From assembly GCA_039519185.1 (NCBI GenBank), contig CM076846.1:189023068-189087067 (forward strand): a DNA stretch of 64,000 nucleotides, given 5' to 3'. The translations under genes were made by a program, and so were the position numbers. The notes under the pieces are model-generated. The model saw only the letters and a list, made by a program, of their open reading frames with translations. It was not told the origin of the DNA and made no database searches. This document shows, piece by piece, positions 46,429-57,884 of this stretch (the first letter of the stretch is position 1; each line of letters starts with the position of its first letter). This DNA is from Astragalus membranaceus. Taxonomy: Eukaryota > Streptophyta > Magnoliopsida > Fabales > Fabaceae.

Positions 46429-47685
46429 ATGGAAAGGGGGCGTGTGCCAAGGTTGACGGCGGATGAACCAGTGGGGCTGACGGTTGAAGAGGATGATGTG
46501 TGTAATGAAGAAAACTTCAAGAGAACTCTGGTGGGGAAGATTTGGTCTGATTGCCCTTACAACGTCCAGGCTTTCAAATCGACGATAGTCCAAGCTTGGC
46601 GCCTTAAGAACACAGTTGAAATTAAGAATTTGCAGAAGAACCTGTATCTCTTCACTTTCTCTTCGCGTAAGGAAGCTGACGGGGTGCTCAAGAGGGGACC
46701 TTGGAGTTTTGATCGAAACCTCCTGATTCTCTCAAAAATTTCCGGGGAAGAACAGCCTTCTGATTTGGAGCTTTCGCGAGTCTCATTATGGGTAAGAATC
46801 TATGACTTACCTCTTAAATTACGCTCTGAAGCATTGGCTAGGAAGTTTGGGAATTTGATTGGGGTGTATGAGGACATTGATGGAAATGAGCAGCATCGGT
46901 TGGGGCATTTTCTTCGCATTAAGATCTCCCTGGATCTTAAGAAACCTCTTAGGAGAGGGACAACTGTGAAATACCAAGGTAGGGAGCTGTGGGTGAGTTT
47001 TAAATATGAAAGACTTCCAAATTTTTGTTTCATTTGTGGAAGAATTGGCCACCAAATGAAGGACTATGAGGAAACGGAGGATGGGAATGATGAGGAGTAT
47101 AAGGAATTAGAGGAGAAAGATCAAGCTTTTGGACCTTGGCTTAGGGCCTCTCCATTGCCAAAGTTCACTGATGAGGTGAAGAAAGAGACTAGTTCGGGTA
47201 CTTGTAGCAAGTCTCTTTTCTCTAATTCTAGCACTACAAAGGAAGACCATCTGGTGAAGAAAAGAAGTGGTGAAGAAGAGGTGAATCAAATCACAACTCC
47301 GGTGGTGAATGTAGCAGAGGTCCCTGTGATCCCTATTTTGAAGTTGAAGGCCACCACTAAGGAGGTTGAGGAGGTGGCTGAATCTCCTGGTACGGTGGCT
47401 ATTTCCACCCAATTTCATCCCGGTGAAACTTCTAAGCCTAATGTTGCTCCCAAGGCCAAGAAGTGGACTAGGAAAAATGTTTCAGATGGTCCTAGAAAGC
47501 CAAGACAAGTCACTAAGAAAAAGGAAAGTGGGAAGAGAGCTCTTGTGGAGGTTGAGGTGGCTGAAGGTGGATTGGAGGACTTGACGGGTGGGGAGAAGAA
47601 ACAAAAAGGAGATGTTGTGATGGTGGATGGTGATGACAAAAACCTTGAGGTGGTGTTGGAAGACCAACACCACCGCACCCAATGA
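46429..47685 (+). CDS. LINE ORF1: DUF4283 and zinc-knuckle RNA-binding protein
   Basis: An open frame of 418 residues from MERGRVPRLTADEPVG. DUF4283 spans about residues 35-180 (TLVGKIWSDCPYNVQAFKST, NLYLFTFSSRKEADGVLKRG, PWSFDRNLLIL). A zinc-knuckle motif CFICGRIGHQMKDY follows near 47026-47067 with the last Cys replaced by Tyr. The tail is long and charged, rich in Lys/Glu (KKKESGKRALVEVEVAEGG). It would coat the element RNA. The frame is intact, and its stop TGA overlaps the ORF2 ATG as ATGA (47682-47685). The longer upstream frame lacks a better start; this ATG begins right after the G/T-rich leader. Confidence 0.88.
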   Translation: MERGRVPRLTADEPVGLTVEEDDVCNEENFKRTLVGKIWSDCPYNVQAFKSTIVQAWRLKNTVEIKNLQKNLYLFTFSSRKEADGVLKRGPWSFDRNLLILSKISGEEQPSDLELSRVSLWVRIYDLPLKLRSEALARKFGNLIGVYEDIDGNEQHRLGHFLRIKISLDLKKPLRRGTTVKYQGRELWVSFKYERLPNFCFICGRIGHQMKDYEETEDGNDEEYKELEEKDQAFGPWLRASPLPKFTDEVKKETSSGTCSKSLFSNSSTTKEDHLVKKRSGEEEVNQITTPVVNVAEVPVIPILKLKATTKEVEEVAESPGTVAISTQFHPGETSKPNVAPKAKKWTRKNVSDGPRKPRQVTKKKESGKRALVEVEVAEGGLEDLTGGEKKQKGDVVMVDGDDKNLEVVLEDQHHRTQ

Positions 47686-50600
47686 AAGCACTTAGTTGGA
47701 ACTGCAGGGGGTTGGGGAACCCTCGAGCAGTTCGAGCCTTGTTGAGGCTCACAAGAAGTGAAAATCCCCAAGTGGTCTTCCTTATCGAGACAAAGCTCAA
47801 AAGTTTCGAGATGGAGGTGATTAGGAGGAAATCTGGGTTTGATGCGTGTTTGTCTATGGATTGCGTTGGTAATGGGCGTGAGAGAGCTGGTGGTATTGCG
47901 TTTCTTTGGAAAGAGAGTATGAACATCTCTGTGATATCTTACTCTCTGAATCATATCCAATGTTCTATTGTGGATGATGAGGATGGAGGTAATTGGTTTT
48001 TTATAGGTGTGTATGGCTTCCCGTGTGAGCATGACAAGTGGAAAACTTGGGATTTGATCCATAGCATTGCGGGCTCGGTGTCTGGTGCTTGGATTTGTGT
48101 GGGGGATCTGAATGATACTATTGCTGCTTCTAAAAAACAAGGTGGTAACCCGAGGTCTCAACATCAGCTTGGTATTGGGCGACAATCCATTGATGAGCTG
48201 AACTTGCTTGATTTGGGGTTTGAGGGGTATCCCTTGACTTGGCCTAATGGTAGAGAAGGGAGGGATAACATTCAGGCTAGGTTGGATAGAGCTCTTGGTA
48301 ATGCTTCTGCCCTTAACCGATTCTCTCCAATTAAAGTTAGTCATCTTCCTCGTTTCAAATCAGATCATGCTGTGGTGATGGTGCAGTTAGAGGCCAGTCA
48401 GGGATCCCTAGGAGGAGGAGAGGTAAGATATTTAGATTTGAGGAAAGTTGGAGCAACGAGTCTTGTTGTGAGCAGCTAGTCCGGAGGCACTGGCGAAGTT
48501 GTGGCAGATCCGTTGTTGACAAAATTGGGCAGATGAAGAGGTTGGACAATGCTTTTGATGGCCATGATCTGGGCTCCATTAAGAAGGAGATCTGTAGATT
48601 GGAGAAGCTGTTGAAGGATCAGTCCCTATGGTCCGGTTCTGTTGAGGATATTCAGAAATATAAAGAGCTTGAGAGACAGCATGAGGACCTACTCAAGGTT
48701 CAAGAGACTATGTGGAGGCCAAGGAGTAGGGCTGTGTGGCTAAGGGATAGGGATAGGAACACCAAGTTTTTTCATAGTAAGGCCAGCCAGAGGAACAAAG
48801 TCAACTCTATTGGCAAGATCAAAGATAACAATGGGGTATGGAGAAGAGGTGAAGATAAAGTGGAGGCTGTGTTTCTCCAGTATTTCAGAGACATCTTCTC
48901 TACATCTTGTCCTACTGATGGTGGGGAGATTTGTGATGTGGTCCGTGGGAAGCTGAGTCCCGAGCATAGGGACTGGTGTGGTAGATCTTTCTCTGCTGAG
49001 GAGGTGATTGAGGCTATTGGTCAGATGCATCCTCTCAAAGCCCCTGGTCCTGATGGTCTCCCTGCTCTCTTTTATCAGAAGTATTGGCATATTGTAGGTG
49101 ATGATGTCCAGTCTATTATTCTCAACATTCTAAAAAACCAAGGTAATCCTCTTGAGCTTAATAGAATTTTCATAGGGCTAATTCCTAAATGTAAGAATCC
49201 TAGCTCTCCTAAGGATTTTAGGCCTATTAGTCTATGTAATGTTATTATGAAGATTGTTACTAAGGTTATTGCTAATAGAATCAAAGTGACTCTCCCTGAT
49301 GTGATTGATTTGGAAGAAAGTGCATTTGTTAAAGGGAGGCTGATTACTGATAATGCCTTGATTGCGATGGAATGTTTTCATTGGCTTAAGAAGAAGAAGA
49401 AGAAGGGTAAGAAGGGTACCATGGCCCTCAAGTTGGATATGTCTAAAGTCTATGACAGGTTGGAGTGGAGCTTCATTAAGAATACTCTATCTTCTATGGG
49501 TTTTCCTGTCCATTTGGTCCAAGTTATTATGAAGTGCGTGACTACTGTTTCCTATCAGGTTTTAACCAATGGCCAGTCTAGCGCCTCTTTCGGCCCTCAA
49601 AGGGGTCTTAGACAAGGGGATCCCCTATCCCCATACTTGTTTATTTAGTGTGCTGATGTCCTTTCAGGTATGTTTCACAAGTCTGTCGAAAGTGGGAAGA
49701 TTCATGGTGTTAAGATAGCCAGAAAGGCTCATCAGGTGTCCCATTTGTTTTTTGCTGATGATAGTCTGCTCTTCTCTAGAGCTAATTCTGATGAAGCTAC
49801 TACTATTCTGGAAATTCTCCATACTTATCAGCTGGCCTCGGGGCAAGTTGTTAACCTTAACAAGTCTGAGGCTTCCTTTAGCCAAAATGTGCATCCAAAT
49901 GTAAAACAATATATCTGTAACATGATGGGAGTAAAAGCAGTGGAGGCCCAGCCAAGATACCTTGGTTTTCCTGTTCCTATGGGAAGATCTAAGAAGGTTA
50001 TCTTTTCCTTTGTCATGGAGCGTGTGTGGAAGAAGTTGAAAGGGTGGAAAGAGAAGTGTTTATCGGGGGCAGGGAAGGAGACTCTCATCAAAGCAGTGGG
50101 CACAAGCCATTCCTAACTATATCCTGAGTTGCTATGAGTTGCCTATAGGTTGCTGCAATGAGATTGATTCTTTACTCGCTAAATTCTGGTGGGGGACTGA
50201 TGAGGAGCATCGCAGGATTCACTGGATGAGTTAGGGAAGATTATCTAGACCAAAGTGCAAGGGAGGAATGGGTTTCAAGGGTTTCTGAGACTTCAACATG
50301 GCTTTGTTAGGAAAGCATTGTTGGAGGCTGGTTAAAGGGGACAATTCTTTATTGACAAATGTGCTCAAAAGCAAGTACTATCCTAATGGCAATTTTATGG
50401 ATGCCCAGGTGGGTCACCAACCGAGTTATGGGTGGAGGAGTATTATAAGTGCTAGGAACCTTGTCAAAGAAGGTGGTAAGTGGCTTATTGGTAACGGATC
50501 TACTACTAGAATTTGGAAGGATCGGTGGCTTGGGGATGATTCTTTTCTCTCTTCAAGGATGGCCTCTAATGCCTTGGAAGAGGATGCTTGTGTGTCTAGT

Positions 50601-51797
50601 TTGATTGATTTTGAGAGGAGAGATTGGAATAGGCCTCTCATATTCTTCCAATTCTTTAGTCAACAAGAGGCTTCAAAAATCATTAGTGTTCCTTTATCTT
50701 TGAGCCTCCCCAGTGACAAGTTGGTGTGGAGGTGGGAAATGGATGGTTGCTATTCTGTTAAGTCTGCTTACCATAGCCTCTGTGAGATTAGGGAAAGGAA
50801 TTGGCCTAGCTCCTTAAGCTCGGTGAATGTCAAGTTGTGGAAGGAGATTTAGAAAGCTAAGGTCCCAAACCGGGCTAGGAATTTCTTGTGGAGACTCTCC
50901 AAGCTCATCTTGCTTACTAGATCAAACTTAGCTAAAAAAGGGATCCTCCTTGATGTTACTTGTCCTTTATGCAACTCTGCGGCTGAAACTCATGATCATC
51001 TATTCTTGGATTGCAATATTTCTAGACTGACCTTGTTTGCTTCGAAATTGGGCTGTCATTCTCCCCATCGGGCTGATCTCTCTCACTGGCTCCTCTCGGG
51101 CTTGACCTGCGGGAGTCTTGAGGGTGACCAACTATTTTGTATTTTGGTTTGGAAATTATGGAAGGCTCGTAATGATGTCATCTTTAAAAATCTAAAGCCT
51201 GACCCGGTGAAAATATCTGCTGCTGCTGTAGATTTTGTTGCTGAATATAATGTTGCTGCTAGTCCTAGATCTGTTTCAGATTTGAGAAATTTGCAGGTTC
51301 TTGTTGCTGCCAGTGTGCCGCAGACCCGTGCCTTTGTTGATGCTGGGTGCTTTGCTGATGGTACCACTGGTTGGGGTCTTTGTGTGATGGATCCTAATGA
51401 TAATATCATCTTCAGCGGGTGTAAGAAAGACAATATCTCCGTGGAGCCTCTGCTAGCCGAGCCACTTGGCCTAAGATGGTGCTTGGAATCTTTAGTGGAG
51501 CAGCATTTGAACCCAAATGTTATTTTTTCTGATGCTGAAATTGTTATTCACTGTTTTCATAATATTGCTTCTGTAGCTGTAATTGAACCTGTGGTTAGTG
51601 ATTGTCGTAGGTTGTTGGGAATCTTCCCAGAGTGCTCTGTGAAGTATATTAGTCGTAATGGTAACATTGTAGCTCATAACTTAGTTGGTTTAGCTAGACA
51701 AGCAGGTTGTAGACACTGGTTGGGCCCTCCCCTAGTGGACAATGTTGATCCTTATGATGTAATGCCAGTGGTTGGCTCTTTCCCACGTTTCAGTTAA
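47682..51797 (+). pseudogene. LINE ORF2: endonuclease, reverse transcriptase, RNase H
   Basis: Endonuclease at 47682-48400 (LSWNCRGLGNPRAVRAL, FLIETKLKS, GVYGFP, WICVGDLNDT, FKSDHAVVM), with the expected Asn, Glu, Tyr, Asp-x-Asn and Asp-His residues. A one-base shift near 48410-48425 leads into RT (48533-50100): LKAPGPDGLPALFYQKYW, FRPISLCNVIMKIVTKVIAN, MALKLDMSK, QRGLRQGDPLSPYLFI, HLFFADDSLLF. After another one-base shift near 50095 come a zinc-binding segment (PLCNSAAETHDHLFLDC) and RNase H (51330-51797; AFVDAGCFADG, AEPLGLRWCL, FSDAEIVIHC, GNIVAHNLVGLA). In-frame stops at 49646, 50230, 50286 and 50850 break it. The catalytic residues are preserved, but it is not translatable. Confidence 0.92.
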
Positions 51798-51839
51798 TGC
51801 GAATATGCTTACGCTTCAAAAAAAGGTGACGGTGAGAAT

Positions 51840-51999
51840 GCTACAACTGTAATAGCCCACTTGTTAATTAGTTATTTGATAAGGCACTATTTTTTTGGAT
51901 TATTTTCATAAGCTAATGTATTGCAAGAGAAGTATTTAGGATACTTTTTTTAAGCAAAGAGAAAAGAGTATTGTTAAAACCTTATGATACAAACTCTAT
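51840..51999. other. Short spacer between the LINE and rDNA fragment
   Basis: AT-rich, with no feature. Confidence 0.4.
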
Positions 52000-53205
52000 T
52001 TTCCTCGTATTGAGTCAAATTAAGCCGTAGGCTCCACTTTTGGTGGTGTCCTTCCGTCAATTTCTTTAAGTTTCAGCCTTGCCACCGTACTCCCCTCGGA
52101 ACCCAAAGACTTTGATTTCTCATAAGGTGTCAGAGGAGTCCTAAAAGCAACATTTGATGATCCTTGGTCGACGTCGTTTATGGTTGAGACTTAGGATGGT
52201 ATCTGCTCGTCTTCGAGCCCCCAATTTTCGTTCTTGATTAATGAAAACATTATTGGCAAATGCTTTCGCAGTTGATCGTCTTTCGTAAATCCAATATATT
52301 CACCTCTGACTATATAATACGAATGCCCACGAATGTCCCTGTAAATCATTACTCAGATCCCGAAGGCTAACACAATAGGAACAGAATCATGTGGTGTTAT
52401 CCCATGCCAATGTATATAGAGCGTAGACTTGCTTTGACCACTCTAATTTCTTCAAAGTAACAGCGCCGGAGGCACGGCCCGATCAGTTAAGGCCAGGAGC
52501 GCATTGTCGACAAAAGGGACGAGCTGACCGGTGCACACCAGAGGCGAACTGATCGACCCAACCCAAGGTCCAACTACAAGCTTTTTAACTGCAACAACTT
52601 AAATATACGCTATTGAAGTTGGAATTACCGCGGCTACTGGCACCAGACTTTCCCTCCAATGGATCCTCGTTGAGGGTTTTAGATTGTACTCATTCCAATT
52701 ACCAAACTCGATGAGCCTAGTATTGTTATTAATTGTCATACCTCCTCGTGTTAGGATTGAGTAATTTGCGTGCCTACTGCCTTCCTTGGATGTGGTAGTC
52801 GTTTCTCAGGCTCCCACTCTGGAATCAAACCCTAATCTCTGTCACTCGTCACCACCATGGTAGGCCACTATCCTACCATCGAAAGTCGATAAGGCAGAAA
52901 ATTGAATGATGCGTCGACAGCATAATGGTCGTGCAATCTGACGAGTTATCATGAATTATCAAAGCAACAGGCAGAGTCTGAGTCGACTTTTTATCTAATA
53001 AATGCATCCTTTCCAGAAGTTAGGGTTTGTTGCACGTATTAGCTCTAGAATTACTACGGTTATCCGAGTAGTATATTCCATCAAACAAACTATAACTGAT
53101 TTAATGAGTCATTCACAATTTCACAATCTAAATTAGTTCATCCTTATACATGAATGACTTAATCTTTGAGACAAGCATATGACTGCTATCAGGATCAACC
53201 AGGTA
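52000..53205 (-). pseudogene. 18S rRNA pseudogene (5' two thirds)
   Basis: The minus strand starts with TACCTGGTTGATCCTG (the canonical 18S 5' end, at 53205) and continues collinearly through known 18S blocks such as CAAGCATATG/AAGATTAAG, the TCTTTCGATGGTAGGATAG-like block, GAACGAAAATTGGGG and GAATTGACGGAAGG-ACACC, ending near GGCTTAATTTGACTCAATACG. The last third of the gene is missing. Many substitutions relative to conserved plant 18S blocks are present (for example GCCGTAGGCTCCACTTTTGG on the plus strand, where the conserved wording has GCCGCAGGCTCCACTCCTGG), mostly transitions. It lies alone, away from 5.8S and 25S, so it is a transposed, decayed copy. Confidence 0.93.
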
Positions 53206-54000
53206 GCATCCATCAATGACATTTCTCTAGTTGTAAGCTTTGCACCTATGGGTGGGAAGCAAACCATGCAAAAAAGATAGGCATCCTTCAAGTCAGTCGA
53301 AAGTAAAGGGACGCGACTAGAAAAAAAGATCATGTTCACCTCATGCACCGCATCCATGAATACAACGAGTAAGTACGGACCAAAATAGTCACCGTGGAGC
53401 ATGACCAAGTGGGCACACACGTGTTGCTTCCAAGCCCTCCATGACCCCATCGAAGATGCCTAGATGGGATGAGTTCATCAAGCCACCTGAGTGCCTTCAA
53501 TAGGTAGCCAACACAGGAACTGAAGAAAACACCAAAGCACGAGGCATAAGGTGAGTACTGGAGAGGGTTGCCTGTAGACCGTTCGATGCACAAGCATGGA
53601 GTCAGCCAACACAAGCATCTCGACTACCACTCACACGCCCACGCGATTGCTAAGACTAAACAACAACGAACCAACCAAACCCCCACTGCCAAAGACATAG
53701 CAAGAATATGGAATAATCCGATGGACCTTGTCCACGCCGCTAAGCATGACAAAGACCAAGAGCCACCAGTCGAAAGCAACAAACCACAACATATTTTGCC
53801 CGAGACCAAGTAGCACAAATGAAAGCAATTTGAGGCTGGAACTCTCAGGGGAAACTTATCCGGTCTAGACATAATCATGTTTCCATTCGTGGTGGGGATG
53901 TCTGTAGGCGAGACGGCATGTCGTCGATGCACATGTGGGTCATTAGGAGCTCTCTCTTCTCTTGTGATCATGACTTTTGTTTTACAGAATCCACAATGGT
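53206..54000 (-). other. Probable 5' external transcribed spacer of the rDNA fragment
   Basis: Sequence directly upstream (minus strand) of the 18S 5' end. It has higher GC than its neighbours, no real ORF, and composition unlike the flanking AT-rich DNA up to about 54000. The position identifies it as rDNA spacer; the outer limit is approximate. Confidence 0.6.
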
Positions 54001-55024
54001 AGTAAATTGAATTTACAAGGTCAAAACATAGTTGAAGAACAATACACGTTTCTCTATTTAATTCAAAAATAGTAAAACTGAATGTAAGTTCCACCCTTTT
54101 TAAAATGGGTAGAATTTCTTTAATATTCTTGGCAGACCTGCTTTAGGTGATGGGCATAACATTTATTTTTTGCATCACAAGTGGATTTTTAATGAGTCTT
54201 TGAAGGACCTATTTTTCTTGCTTTTTGCATTGGCTAAGGCACTAGTGTAAAATCTGCTTTAAAAAACAGTATTTGAAATCGGTTGTTTGGATAACCGATT
54301 CCAACTATGTCACAATACAACTTTTTGTCTGCAAATACAAACTATTTAAAATAACAAAATACATTTAAAAGGTTGTTTAGTAGTGTTCTATCCATTATCT
54401 AATACTTATCACTTTGCAAATCAAGCAGCTACAAGGAGACGTGCTTTTTTTTTTTTTATGTAACAACGGTCGTACTTTTCATTTGAACTACAATATGTTT
54501 TTCTCTTTCCCCACTTACCAACTCTAAAAGCAATTGAGAATTTCTCTTCTCCAAGAAAGAAAAAGCGCAATAAGTCTACACATATTTTGCTTTAATCAAA
54601 TAGATTTTCTTTTTTACAGATAACCCTAAAACAAATATAGCTTCTATATAAGTTTTAAAAGTTGAAAATTATGCCTCGCTAAACAAAAATAAAAAGTGCC
54701 CATCACTAATAAAGTTCATATTACATATCATATACCATGGAAGTAAATAAAATTTAGTTCTCTAGCTTGGTCACACCATTGGGACTTCTCTAAATCTTGA
54801 TCTGAGGGGTAGGTTCGTTATCTGAATTCAAGAATTGCCATATTTAATTTTGTATATTTTCCTTCTTTTTTAGGCAATGCTACGGCATGTTTCAACCAAC
54901 CAACCCATTAGTAACAAACCTAATAATGAACTAGCTGACAAAATTACCACATAACAATCACAAAAGGAAATTTCGGACTTTTTCATTGAAAGTAAAGTCA
55001 ATTACTCGAGATAGGGTATATCTA
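54001..55024. other. Spacer, no gene seen
   Basis: AT-rich with short homopolymers and no recognisable element. Confidence 0.4.
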
Positions 55025-55216
55025 GGGTGAGAGAGCAAATCAAATATCTCACCGGTGAACCACTAAATATGACCATAGGATGCAGTATAAAAATTCATCA
55101 ACGATTGAGATTTAATACCGGTTGATTTAATCTTAACTACTCATAATATTTTACACAATATCCTACGGTCAATTTTTGTGGTTTACCGATGAGAGAATTT
55201 AATTTGTTCCCTCGCC
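55025..55216. mobile_element. Palindromic MITE, ~190 bp
   Basis: The left arm 55025-55081 (GGGTGAGAGAGCAAATCAAA ... GACCATAGGAT) and right arm 55160-55216 (reverse complement GGCGAGGGAACAAATTAAAT ... GACCGTAGGAT) are imperfect inverted repeats covering most of the unit. It has no coding capacity, and the target duplication is not clear. Confidence 0.65.
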
Positions 55217-55229
55217 ATAGAAGCACCCA

Positions 55230-55460
55230 TCAAGATAAGATAAAAGAAAAATAAAATAAGCCTTTTATTTTTATTTTTTTGACAAAAAATGAGTCATTTA
55301 TTTAAAAATATATTTATATTTACAATAAAGTTACAATAGATAAGATAAAAGAAAAATAAAATAATTATTTTATTTAAAAATATATTTATATTTACAAAAA
55401 GTTTACTATAGATAAGATAAAAGAAAAATAAAATAAGTCTTTTATTTGAAAAATATATTT
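55230..55460. repeat. Three-copy AT-rich tandem repeat
   Basis: GATAAGATAAAAGAAAAATA starts at about 55234, 55338 and 55412, each followed by TTTTATTT-AAAAATATATTT and, in the first two, ATATTTACA. Confidence 0.85.
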
Positions 55461-55754
55461 CGGGGGGTGTGTTGGTTTAGGATTTCAAGAAACTTTTTTA
55501 GCTGAAAAAAGTCTCACAGATTTTAAAATACTTTGCAGGACTTTGTGGATTCTGAAAGACTATCAGCACTTTGCTGGATTTTGTTGGATTTGTAATATAA
55601 GGACTTTGTGGATTTGTGAGGTTTGACAATCTTTAAGATTTTTGGCATAAAAAGTAAAACCAATACAATTATTATGACATAAACTAATTAATTAGATAAT
55701 TAATATAACAATTACCACGTAGAGAATTTTCATCAAAAAGATGAAATTAACATG
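55461..55754. other. Spacer, possible MITE remains
   Basis: Repeated GGACTTTGTGGATT and CTTTG-TGGATT motifs are seen; no gene is present. Confidence 0.35.
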
Positions 55755-56190
55755 TGTTCTGTAATGTACTTACGAACTTTATGATAAGATCAAAGTAGTT
55801 AGTAGGTGTTTTATCCTTGATAATGTGACGATCTTAAAGTGACGGCCTTGCTCGATTTTGGGATAGTGGTCTTTGTTCGATCTTGAGATGGTGGTCTTTG
55901 TTCGATCTTGACGTGGCGGTGTTGTACATGCAATAACACTCCGAAGCTCAAGTCAGTGTTTGAGTAAATATGTGGTGGTTGGAGAAAAATTACTTACATT
56001 TATGATTATTGAAGGTGGTATTTATAGAGTTTGTGTGATGTATGTTCTGACGATCTTGAGCCGTTAGATCTCGCCGAGTTATCCGAGCCGTTGGTCGATT
56101 GGACTAGATTTTATGGCTATGGGCCGGTTTATTATTGGGCCTTGAAGGGGGTGTAAATATTGTTGAGGCATTTTACTTATTACCATAACA
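55755..56190 (-). mobile_element. Solo LTR of the same gypsy family (436 bp)
   Basis: Runs from TGTTCTGTAATG to TTACCATAACA and aligns along its length with the LTRs at 3884-4249 and 15811-16242 (shared GGCGGTGTTGTAC, GCTCAAGTCAGTGT, TTGAAGGTGGTATTTATAGA, GGGGGTGTAAATATTG). It is flanked by ACATG (55750-55754) and ACGTG (56191-56195), a 5-bp duplication with one mismatch. No internal region is present. Confidence 0.9.
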
Positions 56191-56229
56191 ACGTGAAAAA
56201 GATGAGGAAAGAAACTAGTGGTAAGTTGC

Positions 56230-56310
56230 TTTGGCCCCTTAAGTATTTAGTCAGGGGTTCGATTAGTCTCTACGGTCACCGTGTAGAATACTCGAGTTTA
56301 AAAAAAACCA
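56230..56310 (+). mobile_element. Partial SINE, probably family 2
   Basis: CCTTAAGTATTTAGTCAGGGGTTCGATTAG carries a B-box-like GGGTTCGAT, followed by GTGTAGAATA and an A-run. It is shorter than the other copies and the assignment is tentative. Confidence 0.35.
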
Positions 56311-57884
56311 GTGACGCGAATAAGGTTTTGTGAGCTGACGTTGTTTTTTTGGGCAGACGAGTAGAAACAAACGGGGAGAAAAGAGAGATAATGTGGCATA
56401 AGAAGAGTGGTGCAAATATAAGTGGCGTGGATGCCAAGTCGGCAGTCAAAATTGTCCGTGAGGATAAGACGACACTCACACGCCACGTTCCTTACCTAGT
56501 GAACCACGTGGCAAGTTCTGATAAATCACTTACCTTTTTGCTCACCATCACCATGTCATATCTCTCATATCACGAGTACTATATCTATCATATCACAACT
56601 TCGCCACCTACGCAAATAAAAAGGAAAAAATAGTAGTAATAATAAATGATAAATAAAAGTCCCCAACCAAAATCTCTTTGGATAAGCAGAAGCGGAGAGA
56701 GAAACAAAAGTCACTCAGGAAACTTGCGGCATCCGTGTGAATGCGGAAAGAGATCTTGTTGGCGACCCGGTAATCCTGCTTTGCCTTTTCCCCTTAAAAC
56801 GTTACGATTTATTCCCACCGGCACCCACACATGAACTTTTTTTTCTCTTTTTCGATAAGCCCCATACCTGAACCTTGATCCAAAGTAGTATACATGCAAA
56901 CAATTTAAAATAAATAAACGTGAAAACCAAGATAACTATCAAATAAAATTGGATACGCATATAAAGTATCATTAAAGTATCTTAATGATGCAGTTTTAAG
57001 ACTAACACAATACAGTTTTTTAGGATGCGGTTGCCAACTATAAAAAAAATAAGTCTATCGAGTGGAGTTAAGAATTACTAGGAAAAAAACAACATTTGCA
57101 CACTAAAAGATGAGAATTAGGAAATAAGAAAGGGTTGTTCTAATTCAAACTGTGATCGAGGTAATACAATAATTATTAAAAATTGAGAACCAATAAACAA
57201 AAACCAGAAAACAAAAAATGAGTTTTAAAATAGTATTACATAGCAATTTGTAAATAAAACATGTCATCAGGGTGCTGTCCCCAACTTTTTAAATAGGGTA
57301 CTAAGAATTTACCATAAATAAAATATTTAAGTTTTTTTTAGGCCCAATTTTTTTAGCCATAGTTTTTTTTGACAAATTTTTTTAGGCATAGTTATTTTAG
57401 CTATTAACTTATTTTATATAAAATATGTTTTTTTTTTGACAAATTATATAAAGAGCAATGATGGTTGGTAGGAGGGATTTTCTGTAAGAATTGTCAGAAT
57501 AACAAAACAAACTGTGGTTTTGCTTTTTTAAAATAAATAAAAATTGAAAAAACGCTGAAATCACACAACACTCACCGCATCACAAATCAATCCAACGTTG
57601 GCCCTCATACTACTGGTCATTTCCCTTATATAAAATTCCCTTATATAAAATATGTTATTTACTGAAGTCCTTAGAAGTTACTGTTAGTATCATTATTCTC
57701 TTATTAATTTTCATTCCATGTTTATCTATAATTAGAAGGTAAGATTTTTTGTATTGTCTTGTATTCTTGTCACATTTGGCAGTCACGCTGGCCAAAAGTC
57801 TTTTTTTATTAAGACTTTTTCATCGTTTATTTTACAAGAGGACTTTTTCATCGTTAATCAAAATTATCAATAATTTCTTTTTGT
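56311..57884. other. Spacer, no supported gene
   Basis: Mixed composition. Short ORFs at 56349-56834 lack domains. AT-rich from 56900 on. Confidence 0.4.

Larger units (their letters stand above)
45918..51822 (+). mobile_element. Full-length LINE (L1-type) with target duplication
   Basis: A 5' UTR of about 510 bp, ORF1, ORF2 and a 3' end in a run of A. It is flanked by a 17-bp duplication with one mismatch, AAGGTGACGATGAGAAT at 45901-45917 and AAGGTGACGGTGAGAAT at 51823-51839, which defines a complete insertion. Most disabling changes are single stops and two indels. Confidence 0.93.

Noticed and set aside
46069..46593. 174-residue minus-strand ORF in the LINE 5' UTR
   Set aside because: It is the complement of a G/T-rich leader, giving a Thr/Pro/Asn-rich protein without domains.
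53133..54094. ORFs across the rDNA spacer
   Set aside because: They overlap the 18S pseudogene end and its spacer; no domain is seen and they occur on both strands.
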